Assembly: GCF_000002235.5 (NCBI RefSeq)
Contig: NW_022145606.1
Location: 47,479,274-47,543,273, forward strand
Source: Strongylocentrotus purpuratus
Taxonomy: Eukaryota; Echinodermata; Echinoidea; Camarodonta; Strongylocentrotidae
Direction: 5' to 3'
DNA length: 64,000 nt
The notes beneath the pieces were generated by a model that was not told the DNA's origin, searched no databases, and was given only the letters and a program-made list of their open reading frames with translations. A program made the translations under genes and the position numbers. Positions within the stretch are counted from its first letter, which is position 1. Each line of letters starts with the position of its first letter. This document shows, piece by piece, positions 11,901 through 18,845 of the stretch.

Positions 11901-14900
11901 TCTAAACTCGCCTTTACAAAGTAAATATCAGCTTTTAATAAAAACATGAGGTATTCAGAATAGAAGAAAAAAAAATGTCTGTCTTTAAAAAATTATTCGA
12001 TCGGTATGGTATGAGAAAGAAATTACTCCAACTTGCCTTCAAATCTTGAGGGTGAGGTAAATTTAACATTATGATTCCTCATGGCGGTAGGCTAGGACAC
12101 AAGGTATTACATAAGCTAAATCGGTCGTAAAAAAGAAGTCCTTTCTTGGTGACTGACAACACCTGTTATTGGGGTAACACCTGAATGGTGTCAAATTCCC
12201 CATGAAAACCCTACAAATATAAGCCCATACCTAAGATGGCATTTCATATAGAGGCAACGTACCTGGCTTTTCTTCTTGGTCTTAGACGACAGTCCCTCGT
12301 CCGACAGGTTCCCGTGGTTCTCCTTGTCACTAGAGGGCGACCCACTCACGCTTGCAACCTGAAATGATCAAGGATTATTAATCTATATGAGTAAGGCGTT
12401 CAGGTTCAGTGGATAAGTTTCTGGACTGTGAACCACAAAGTTGCAGCACTAACGTCCTGAGGCAAGACATGAATGTACAATTGCCACACTCCATCCTGGG
12501 GGGTGTTTCACAAAGATCCTAAGTAGAACTTATCTCTAAGTTGGACTTAAAAATTATGGAAAGCCGTTAGCATCTTTGAAAATATTTTGTAAAAGTTATT
12601 TTGAAAGGCATAAAATGTTGATTCAAATCATTCATATTTTCTATCATCAAGGAGATTTCATGTTCTGGATTTGGAATTTATAAAAAAGTATAAAATACTT
12701 GAATTTCTGCTTTTGAATATATTTCATTTTAAGACTCCAATGGCTGTCCATAATTTTTAAGTCCAACTTAGAGTGAAGTTCAACTTAGGATCTTTGTGAA
12801 ACACCCCCCAGGAATTAGTTCCTTGAAATGCTTGAGTGCTGTACGACAGCCGTGCTAAAGCCAGGGTAATGATAATGGAGTGCCAGGAGTGGCCATGTGC
12901 AAGACAGCTATACAAGACTCCACTATTATTATTAACCTGTTGACTACTGAATTGTATAAGTCCCATAGGCTTTTCACAGGGACCACCAGGTTCCCGTAAG
13001 CAAAGGGTTAAGGCAATTTCCTTTTAGTGAGGTCCATGTACAATAAATGAACATTCTTTCAAGTACAAAATCATGAGCCGCGCCTCTTCTCAAAATAGTT
13101 GATGTTTGATACTCTGATGAACTGTACCTTTTCTGAAAAAATTTATTCCACATTGTATTTGCACTACAAAAACATAGACTAATGAAATGAAATCTCAAGA
13201 CTATTTTTAGCATAGATCTTAAACAGCTGAGGGATTATAACATAAACTTCATTTTTAATAGCAACCATTCCAAATTTTGTGGTTTGGTTTCACAGGTTTT
13301 TTTAATTTAGAGCTGTACAATATCTACCAGATGCGTGAGGAGAATGGACACACTGCATCCATTTGTTGCATGACCACATTGCGCTTGATGCTACAATTTT
13401 TTAAAGGAAAATAAGCGTTAAAATTTGTAAATTGGTAACATGTTGTAAGGTTCAAAGTCATATATTTCAATTTAAAAAAAATATGCCCCCCCCAAAAAAA
13501 AAGTTCTTTACCTAAGTTCCTACCATCTTATTTATTTTCAAGGTCTATTATATTATATTACAACAATGTAGCCGTAACAAAAAAATATTGTTGTTGGCAA
13601 TTTGAAGAATACTACGTGATCAATTTAAATGACTCCTGTCCTGGATTGTTGATACTTTGTGATATAAGCTTCAACTTAATAGGAACAGTAACCCAAGGAA
13701 CTATAGAGATGTGAAAGTTATATTTCTTGAAACGCAGCGCGCGTAACAGCTGCACTGCTAAAGCCAGGGTAATTATGCTGCATTATTGTAGAGCGCTTAG
13801 AGACTTCTGATAAAGTAAGTGTTAGGCGCTATATAAGCAAATATAATTATTATAGGAAGTCTTTACTGATTCCTGTTTTCAGGGGAAAATATTGTTAGAT
13901 TTCTATGATGATTTATTATTCTGCAACATAAAAGCATCAATAGTGAAAATCTGGGACTCGTTTCATAAATTACAAAAAGGAGTGACAAATCTGCTGATAA
14001 CCAATCAGAAGCAAGGATTTCAGTAGCTTATAACAAAACTGTCATTTGTCTGTCACTGATGAAAAGTTTGGTGAAATGGGGGCCCAGTTTTCTGTTGCCC
14101 GAAGAAAAGTAAAGAGGATGATATATCCTATATGACTTACCTCTGCTGAGCTGTCTAGTTCTACTTTCATGATTTTTCCCGTGAATCTGATAGAGAGATG
14201 AACACAAAAAAAAAAGGGCTAAGAATTAATAATGAACTGTAGGGCGAGGATGATTTCACAAGAGCCACTTTGTTGAAGAAAAAAGAGGAAGAAAAGAACA
14301 CCAATGAGAGAGAAAAATATAACATAAAAATCCACAAAACAAATAACACAATATAATTTTTTTTTTAAAGAAAAAAGAAGGAAAACAAAAACAAACAACA
14401 GAACCAAATATATCAATTTTCTACAAATAATTGAGATTTAATTCACTTACAATCTACCCTTCACTTTGACCTTGAGCTCGACCTTCTCCCCAAGGGCAAA
14501 GCTTGAACTGAGGAATTGGGTAGTCTCCTGCAACAGGCTTTCCAATGTGCTTGCACCTGTGATCAAAACAAAGATAAAATATAATAATTTGCTTGCTAAT
14601 AAAAAGTGGAAGACACTAGACTTTATTCATGTGCATACTCACATTTCATCCAGGTCCTTATTTACATCCTAAAATTATTCATACCCCTTATACGTTTGAT
14701 GTTTTGTGCATCTTGCAACTAATATCAAGTTGGACTTGAACTATGTCAGGCGATTGGAAAAAAACTTAGAACTTATGATCTTTTGAAAATGTTTTTTCCT
14801 TCAATAATAAACTATCAACATTTTTGAATTCTGTAGATTTGTAACATCCTCTGAGAGACCAAGGGTGAGAGCAACCAGTGGCATGAATGGCCTGCCATAG

Positions 14901-17900
14901 TGAAGTCCATCTTTAGAGTCGATCTTTGTCTTTGTGAAACACCCCCCTGTTGTGATCGATTGAAATCGAAGACAAAGACAGGGCCCAAAACCTTTACTTT
15001 ATTACAACACCCAATATATAATAATAATTTTTTTCAAGCCATGAACTGAAAGCCTTCAGGCACTCAGCAGACTGTAACTTACTGTGATGAACATGCTGCA
15101 GAATGGGCTTCTCAAAATGGGTGGGGAAGCCTTGGAGACGCTGCCTGGCGCTGACCTCTGACCTCTGTGCCTCCTCAAAGGTCATGCCGGTCTGACCCGT
15201 GCACTGGCAGGTCCAGAGCGCCTGAGCATACACTTCAAGCTGGTTCTCATAGTCACTGGTGCACAGGGGGTTAAGGGAAACAATGAAATCTTGCCTGTTT
15301 GCCTATACTTTAACTGTACGAATCAGGGGGGAGGGGGGCAGGTTGAAGGGGTTGTATGGACATAAACAGAAATACATGTAAAACTTGAATGAAAAATACA
15401 CAAATATATATATATTTTTTAATCAATGAATATTACAGCGATTATATAGTCTAGGCCCTAATTAATTATATAACAATTACTGGTACAGTTATTAAAGGGA
15501 GGCGTTACTACTTCAGCTAGAAGGGATTAGACCACCCAGTGAGCCATCGAGGTAACTGTGACAGGTGGCTATCTCATTAACTCAGCTCTCATTTAACATA
15601 AGAAAAAGAGGATCATGGGGGACCAACAGGCACCGATTTGGGAAGTTTTCTACATAGAGGGAGCAAGTAGCTACAAGTAGGACAGTGGGGCTTTAAGAAT
15701 GAGGAATGATGAAGATACATGGATGGGGTACCAATTTCCTTTTTTACATGTAGACTATACAAATTTGTTTAATAAAATTAATTAATTCAGCCCAAATTGA
15801 AAATAGTCTATCATAGACTGAGTCTAGATCCAAGTCTGCAGATTTCTCACAAAACCAGACGCGATGATTCTGTATTTTTTAAAGTTTTAATGATGGAGTT
15901 TTACTCTCATAGGATCCGCACTCAACATAATGGCAATGCAAGACTCTTAATCTCAGAAATGCAAACAATAGAGAAATTCTGGGATATCTGAATTGTTGTT
16001 GTTGTTGTTGTTGTTGTTGTTTTTTTTTGAAGACCTCCATTCCAAGAATCCAAGCCAAATTTAATTAAATTAAGCCTGGCTGTGGCAAGGTGCTTGAACA
16101 AACTTTCTTCAAATTAGGAGACACTCTCTCCAATCTAGAGTCTAAATAATAATAACACTTAGAATTCTACTCAAAGTCAATTGACAATGTATTGTTGACA
16201 ACGGTTTTCATCTCTCTCACTCAGGCCTCAACTCAAGCTCATCTCATTCTCAGCCCTCACCTAGGGCTTTCATCGAAAGGGTGCGTTGAGAGCGGAGTAC
16301 CGTTTTAACACACCCTTTCGCTAAAAGCGGGGGGGGGGGGGGGGGGGGGGGGGGGCTTAAATTGGCAACTATTACCTTCTGTCCCAGATCCTCATTTTAA
16401 ACGACTGATGCGAAAGACTAGTCGACGCACCCTTTCGAGAAAAGCCCCCCCCCCCCCCCCCCCCGCTTTTATCGAAAGGGTGTGTTAAAACGGTACTCCG
16501 CTCTCAACGCACCCTTTCGAGAAAAGCCCCCCCCCCTCTTTTATCGAATGGGTGCGTTGAGCACACCACACCGCGCCGCACCGCACCCTTTCGATGAAAG
16601 CCCTCACCGAGGCTCTGAGCCGAGTGAGTCACACACTGTCTCACTCTCAGTCTCAGTCTCAGCTCAGTCTCACTTTTTAAGTTTTAATCCGACATTCCAC
16701 ATAAATTTTAGCTCCTAGTAGGGTGTCTGAACGATTTTTCAATTTTCAATTTGGGATCGTTTTTCACCATTTTTGTTTGATATTTGAATTAAAAATGTAA
16801 TCAGAATAATACATTTCAAATTTCAAGTCTCGCCGATGTTTCTATCAAAAGATACAGCCCCTTCAAAACGCTGAAATATTCATAGCATTTTGCTCAGAAT
16901 CGACGAAAAAGACGTACACGCAGAGTTATGTTGTTTTGCTAAATTTAGCCAAACAGCTGTATCGCGCGATATGCAAGCGTATGCATATCGTACGCAAGTT
17001 GCTCAGCCAATGCGCGACTTGCAAGCTTGAGCTACGCTGTCTCCGCGACACGTGCCATTGACTAGTATGGTTAGCGTTCGTCGCACAAAAAACCCGGAAG
17101 TGAATGCACGTTATAGTCAATGGCAATATCGCGGAGATGTCTCCGCGATATTGCCATTGACTACAACGTGTATTCACTTCCGGGGTTTATAGTGGGAACG
17201 GCCATCCATACTTTCATTCACTATAAGCGCACATGTTACGCGATGTAACCATGGTTTGGACTGAGCGGAGCTCACGCCTCCCTAATTAGCTGATTCCAAA
17301 AATGTGGGAGGGTATTTTCAAACTGTTATAACAAATGATCCCTTGGGGCTAGCAAAAAAAAAGCATCTGGATATTATCCTTACGTCTAGCCCTGCTTAAG
17401 CCGCGGGGCGGCAGCTCAGGAAAGTGGCAAATTTTGGAGCTAGGATGCAAACAACATTTCAATCGCTATTTTGACCAAGATATTTTTAGAATTCTGGGGG
17501 TGGCCCCCGATGGGGAATATGGAGAAAAACCTGCTCTTTCATATGACACCTCATTTATTGAGTTTCACCTTCAGGATCATTTGTTATAAAGGTTTGAATT
17601 TCAAATTTTTTCATAAAATCATTGACCAATTTTGGATGGTCGCGCAATGCACGTAGACCACATAGGGAAGCGTACAATCTCTATGGGAAGGGTTTTAGCA
17701 CACAACATTGGGTGCGCGATCAGACACCCTACTCCTAGAGTCTACAAGTCTTTCATAATCATTATTAACACAATCATAGTCTCTTCTTGAAAAATCTTAT
17801 CTTATGTCTCCGCACAAGACACTTAAACAATCATAACTATCATTATTATCATCCATTCCGGAAACACAATACTGACACACACACAACAAAATTTTCCCAT

Positions 17901-18092
17901 AGACATTACACAGGAGACCATGGGCGCAGCCATCTTGTTTTTGTCCGCAGAATTTCCGACCCAAATTTTGAAAGGATACATTTTGCTCGAGAACACTTCG
18001 TTGGTGAATGGAATGAGAAAATGAGGCTCTGCTAAGGTTACTGTCTTCGATAGCACCTTCGGAATGTAAAGCTTTTTCCCCAAAAGTGGCAT
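1915..18092 (-). CDS. BAZ1B: BAZ1B/WSTF, bromodomain adjacent to zinc finger 1B (5' part, partial)
   Basis: BAZ1B family proteins are nuclear subunits of the WICH chromatin-remodelling complex with the ISWI ATPase, and act in replication and the DNA-damage response. Fifteen coding exons were placed by similarity to vertebrate BAZ1B; each has GT/AG borders and consistent phase: 17980-18092, 15083-15255, 14451-14556, 14141-14186, 12263-12358, 11888-11901 (micro-exon, tentative), 11690-11752, 10864-11029, 8804-10139, 7727-7846, 6161-6306, 5419-5577, 4789-4918, 2682-2850, 1915-2018. They give about 980 residues: N-terminal WAC domain (exons 1-4), conserved SPSSDKEN segment, a long Lys/TPKK-rich region (exons 8-9), a charged coiled-coil-like region (exons 11-12) and the DDT domain (exons 13-14). 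The PHD finger and bromodomain would lie left of position 1. The start is the first ATG in the homologous frame (MPLLGKK versus MAPLLGRK in human). BAZ1A/ACF1 is less likely because the DDT and WAC residues match BAZ1B better. Confidence 0.93.
2083..2405. mobile_element. MITE family M4, truncated copy
   Basis: TTAAAGAGAAGGTTGAGTTC start, then the family core (ACAGTGCTTGTAGCTTACC, CTAGATGATCAACCTTTTCT). Same family at 5754, 30218, 44012, 50960, 52296 and 58230. Confidence 0.75.
2682..2850 (-). CDS. BAZ1B: BAZ1B exon 13, first half of DDT domain
   Basis: Encodes RFEDQDLDLLPLPVPKPVPM and then PDGLPNSLFGDVAMVVEFLD and CFNGLLMPNDPYPVTA. The human counterpart is PEGLPNTLFGDVAMVVEFLS, nearly identical. 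Its acceptor (CCCCCGCAG) abuts an exceptional polypyrimidine tract. Confidence 0.97.
2861..3272. repeat. Purine-only tract (GA/GGGGA)n
   Basis: About 410 bp almost purely A and G on the plus strand. On the BAZ1B (minus) strand this is a polypyrimidine tract ending 10 bp before the exon 13 acceptor. All open frames across it are low-complexity artefacts. Confidence 0.95.
3441..4235. mobile_element. Non-autonomous piggyBac-like element, about 795 bp
   Basis: Left end TTAACCCTATTTTAACTGGG (3441-3460) and right end CCCAGTTAACATAGGGTTAA are inverted repeats with one mismatch, bounded by TTAA. Just inside each end is a G-run/TCAATTTGA/C-run hairpin (3484-3526 and 4181-4219). No transposase reading frame. 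Confidence 0.8.
4340..4511. mobile_element. Mariner-type MITE (family M5), copy 1
   Basis: Ends CAGTCAAACCTG and CAGGTTTCACTG inverted, flanked by TA. Internal GACCACCT motifs. Other copies at 21627 and 24334. Confidence 0.8.
4516..4709 (+). mobile_element. M1 MITE, copy 2
   Basis: Flanked by TTAA on both sides and directly abutting the M5 element. Lies 80 bp beyond the BAZ1B exon 12 donor. Confidence 0.85.
4789..4918 (-). CDS. BAZ1B: BAZ1B exon 12, charged helix
   Basis: Encodes KQMTPEERKKELDAKKEERK and further Lys/Glu/Arg-rich residues to MEKAK. It matches the human MSEEQRKEYLKKKREELKKK coiled-coil-like segment preceding the DDT domain. Donor GTAAAA. Confidence 0.92.
4950..5310. repeat. 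SINE-like dispersed repeat
   Basis: Contains CCGGTCATTGCATTCAATTG, GCATCCTACCGGGTA and CACCTGGGTGGAGA, shared with 31567-31795 and in part with 22195-22475, 38528-38650 and 43200-43290. Confidence 0.6.
5419..5577 (-). CDS. BAZ1B: BAZ1B exon 11
   Basis: Encodes LLRAKKLNEKVAYGKLLRKA then AKILSEKECKNLRPEIKDDV and WQKFSEGQARTRW. It aligns with human ARLLSSEDRARLPEELRSLVQKR and continues into the RW-ASMSEEQRKE segment. Donor GTAAGT. Confidence 0.92.
5754..6143. mobile_element. M4 MITE in BAZ1B intron
   Basis: TTAAAGAGAAGGTTGGGTTC to CCAGAACTCAACATGAGCTTTAA. The ends are inverted and TTAA-flanked. Ends 18 bp from exon 10. Confidence 0.8.
6161..6306 (-). CDS. BAZ1B: BAZ1B exon 10
   Basis: Encodes KQLKQATLFDITKSQAGKRK and then PIYDKDNSHIQYRLSQALPS. 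It aligns with human MKQMTLLDMAKGTQKMTRAP. Acceptor TTTTAG, donor GTAAGA. Confidence 0.92.
6334..6686. mobile_element. M4-related MITE in BAZ1B intron
   Basis: TTAAAGGTATAGACCAG at the left and GGTCTTTACCTTTAA at the right. Core CAAAAAATGAAATGGAAGCT shared with 44012, 50960 and 52296. Confidence 0.8.
6950..7250. mobile_element. Long-hairpin MITE (family M2), copy 1
   Basis: Ends GGTGTTTCACAAAGATCCTA and GGGTCTTTGTGAAACATC are inverted; the two halves are near complements, so the element can fold on itself. Copies at 12497, 22637 and 40908. Confidence 0.8.
7574..7695. mobile_element. Hairpin MITE (family M6), copy 1
   Basis: CCTAAGTACAAGTTGGCCGA and its inverse GAACTTGTACTTG; related to 21757-21889. 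Confidence 0.55.
7727..7846 (-). CDS. BAZ1B: BAZ1B exon 9, Lys/Pro-rich
   Basis: Forty codons: ATPKKAPAKTASKAPSAKKT and then PVKKTTSPTKAAKSPTASSK. Continues the basic low-complexity region. Acceptor TTACCAG, donor GTATGA, phase 0 both sides. Confidence 0.88.
8431..8696. mobile_element. Hairpin MITE (family M3), copy 1
   Basis: GTTTCACAAAGACTAGGATT left, inverse right; core CTCTCAAGGGACGTACAAAT. Copies at 14703, 37096 and 52253. Confidence 0.75.
8804..10139 (-). CDS. BAZ1B: BAZ1B exon 8: Lys-rich, TPKK-repeat region with apparent frame breaks
   Basis: A 1336-nt exon, acceptor TTCACAG and donor GTCAGT. It opens ISATGLKLAVKRES, runs through a Lys/Glu/Arg-rich stretch, then a (A/T)TPKK array resembling histone H1 tails. 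The frame is not continuous. One frame is open from 10139 to 9882 (first base 2 mod 3), the next from about 9920 to 9730 (1 mod 3), then about 9735 to 9615 (2 mod 3), then 9620 to 8804 (1 mod 3). Removing, adding and removing one base at three short homopolymers gives 445 codons and leaves the correct phase at the donor. Consensus indel errors or polymorphism are the likeliest cause; a real lesion cannot be excluded. Confidence 0.85.
10864..11029 (-). CDS. BAZ1B: BAZ1B exon 7
   Basis: Encodes TRCTAIPSREIIELYIRSSA and then LQAGNKPTSPWIVHEDLVKK. It matches human KEIVRYFIRHNALRAG...APWVVEDELVKKYSL. The acceptor AAAAG after a T-rich tract was chosen because it keeps both frame and alignment length. 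Phase 0 at the donor. Confidence 0.95.
11690..11752 (-). CDS. BAZ1B: BAZ1B exon 6
   Basis: Encodes YNIQLENEDKIISFVPGSDL, matching human YDVKLQNEDKIISNVPADSL. Acceptor CATATAG, donor GTGAGT; one base in, two bases out. Confidence 0.95.
11888..11901 (-). CDS. BAZ1B: Candidate 14-nt micro-exon of BAZ1B
   Basis: Exon 5 ends in phase 0 but exon 6 needs two incoming bases, so an exon is missing between them. The 14 bases here are preceded by TTTAG and followed by GTATGT. They restore the frame, giving TTHG-R before YNIQLENEDK; human has PHK before YDVKLQNEDK. Inference from phase and position only. Confidence 0.45.
12130..12250. repeat. Dispersed repeat fragment shared with 41690-41790
   Basis: Both contain CACCTGTTATT, GTGTCAAATTCCCCATGA and a CCTATG-like end. 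No coding content. Confidence 0.6.
12263..12358 (-). CDS. BAZ1B: BAZ1B exon 5, conserved SPSSDKEN segment
   Basis: Encodes VASVSGSPSSDKENHGNLSD and then EGLSSKTKKKSQ. The SPSSDKEN block is identical to human BAZ1B. Exactly 32 codons, phase 0 on both sides. Confidence 0.93.
12497..12813. mobile_element. M2 hairpin MITE, copy 2
   Basis: GGGGGGTGTTTCACAAAGAT to ATCTTTGTGAAACACCCCCC, a near-perfect terminal inverted repeat of about 20 bp, with a palindromic interior. Confidence 0.85.
13736..13850. repeat. Dispersed repeat with CGCGCG palindrome
   Basis: AACGCAGCGCGCGTAACAGC and GCTAAAGCCAGGGTAATTAT, inverted relative to 50455-50600. Confidence 0.65.
13946..14092. mobile_element. Small MITE (family M8), copy 1
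   Basis: GTTTCATAAATTACAAAAAG and AACCAATCAGAAGCAAGG; copies at 31858-32009 and 62572-62720. The ends resemble the GGGCCC...GTTTCA type. Confidence 0.6.
14141..14186 (-). CDS. BAZ1B: BAZ1B exon 4
   Basis: A 46-nt exon encoding LFTGKIMKVELDSSAE. It is bounded by an acceptor ending CTATCAG and donor GTAAGT, and joins exons 3 and 5 in phase. Confidence 0.85.
14451..14556 (-). CDS. BAZ1B: BAZ1B exon 3, end of WAC domain
   Basis: Encodes SASTLESLLQETTQFLSSSF and then ALGEKVELKVKVKGR. It aligns with human TASLEKLV... and VGKEKMLKVKIVKI. Phases match both neighbours (one base in, two bases out). Confidence 0.93.
14703..14948. mobile_element. M3 MITE, copy 2 (left end decayed)
   Basis: AAGTTGGACTTGAACTATG through GGTGAGAGCAACCAGTGGC to TTTGTGAAACACCCCCC. 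The left hairpin end is missing. Confidence 0.65.
15083..15255 (-). CDS. BAZ1B: BAZ1B exon 2, WAC domain core
   Basis: Encodes DYENQLEVYAQALWTCQ then TGQTGMTFEEAQRSE and FPTHFEKPILQHVHH. This is the WAC (WSTF/Acf1/cbp146) signature: aromatic-TC-TG, then LT/MTFEEA, then a hydrophobic helix. Acceptor CCAG precedes; donor GTAAGT follows. Confidence 0.95.
15492..15696 (+). mobile_element. M1 MITE, copy 3
   Basis: TTAA at both ends; contains GGTGGCTATCTCATTAACTC. In BAZ1B intron 1. Confidence 0.85.
16264..16604. mobile_element. Inverted-repeat element with G and C homopolymers
   Basis: GGGCTTTCATCGAAAGGGTG at the left is mirrored by CACCCTTTCGATGAAAGCCC at the right. Flanks TCACCTA and TCACCGA may be a decayed target duplication. 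Inside, GCACCCTTTCGAGAAAAG blocks with long C runs and one long G run repeat in both orientations. Confidence 0.75.
16719..17731. mobile_element. hAT-like non-autonomous element, about 1 kb
   Basis: Terminal inverted repeat TAGGGTGTCTGA and TCAGACACCCTA, flanked on both sides by the direct repeat CTCCTAG (16712-16718 and 17732-17738). TAGGG termini suit hAT elements, though these usually make 8-bp duplications. A near-perfect internal palindrome lies at 17092-17185. No transposase frame. Confidence 0.75.
17980..18092 (-). CDS. BAZ1B: BAZ1B coding exon 1 (start codon, WAC domain begin)
   Basis: Encodes residues 1-37 plus two bases, beginning MPLLGKKLYIPK and ending NEVFSSK. It aligns with the human N terminus MAPLLGRKPFP...TQEAF. 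A is at -3 before the ATG. The frame stays open upstream to 18206, but I see no in-frame ATG there; the apparent upstream start is TTG. Donor follows at 17979. Confidence 0.9.
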
Positions 18093-18678
18093 TTTGGGGA
18101 TCCTTCCGACACCGGTCGTACTCTCACAAAAGCGCTCGCTTTTAAAATCTGGCGCGAACGTCCCCGACGATGACCCGAGAATGACCCGTCCTTTCGGAGC
18201 TGCCAAATTTTGTCTATTGTCACAGGATTGTAGTGATCAAATTTTGTCTAGGTAATAAAAATGATAAAAATATAAATTAGTCCCGATTATACAAGTATAA
18301 TAATATATTTAAGAAATTATTATTGATAATAATATTTGTTAAATTGTAAAAATATTTGTTTATGCCGTAAAATTGCAAACTAAATTTAGGTTTAGGGAAC
18401 TATTATGCGGCAAGTTCAAAATATTACGCAATCCCTATTCGTAGTAAACACGCGAACGTACTACTTGCAGACACTACATGTATGACCGATCTACTGAAAT
18501 TCATAAACAGACAACTTGTTTGACAGCCGAAAATGACTTTGTTGATATATGAAGTGATTGTATTCAGTGATTGAGCGACCATTGTGTTTCATGCATGGCC
18601 GCTGATTGAGCGCAAGTGCAGGAGGCCGATAAGCGGTGTCGTTGTTCGATCACGTCAAGTAAAAATTAAAATAAAATA
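18093..18678. promoter_or_regulatory. Shared head-to-head promoter of BAZ1B and GEN1
   Basis: 586 bp separate the two start codons, which point away from each other. No TATA box is evident at a sensible spacing. TCTGGCGCGAAC at 18148-18159 contains an E2F-like GCGCGAA core and lies within 70 bp of the BAZ1B ATG. The middle (18240-18400) is AT-rich, whereas the two ends carry more CpG. A CCATCTT motif (YY1-like) lies just inside BAZ1B intron 1 near 17930. Transcription starts are not visible from sequence. Confidence 0.65.
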
Positions 18679-18845
18679 ATGGGCGTTCAGAACCTGTGGC
18701 AGATTCTTGCTCCCGTGAAATCTGAGGAATCCATTGAGAGTTTGAAAGGGAAGAAGATAGCAGTGGATCTAGCGATATGGCTGGTGGAGAGTCAAGTCAC
18801 TGGGATGAAGATGATGCAAGGCAGAGTCAGTAAACCTCATTTAAG
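18679..18845 (+). CDS. GEN1: GEN1 exon 1, XPG N-terminal region
   Basis: MGVQNLWQILAPVKSEESIE then SLKGKKIAVDLAIWLVESQV to KPHLR. Carries catalytic D30 in AVDLAIW. Human: MGVNDLWQILEPVK...TIAVDLSLWVCEAQ. Donor GTAAAT. Confidence 0.97.

Noticed and set aside
18093..18206. 38-residue N-terminal extension of BAZ1B
   Set aside because: The frame is open, but its first codon is TTG, no ATG precedes, and similarity begins at the ATG at 18092.
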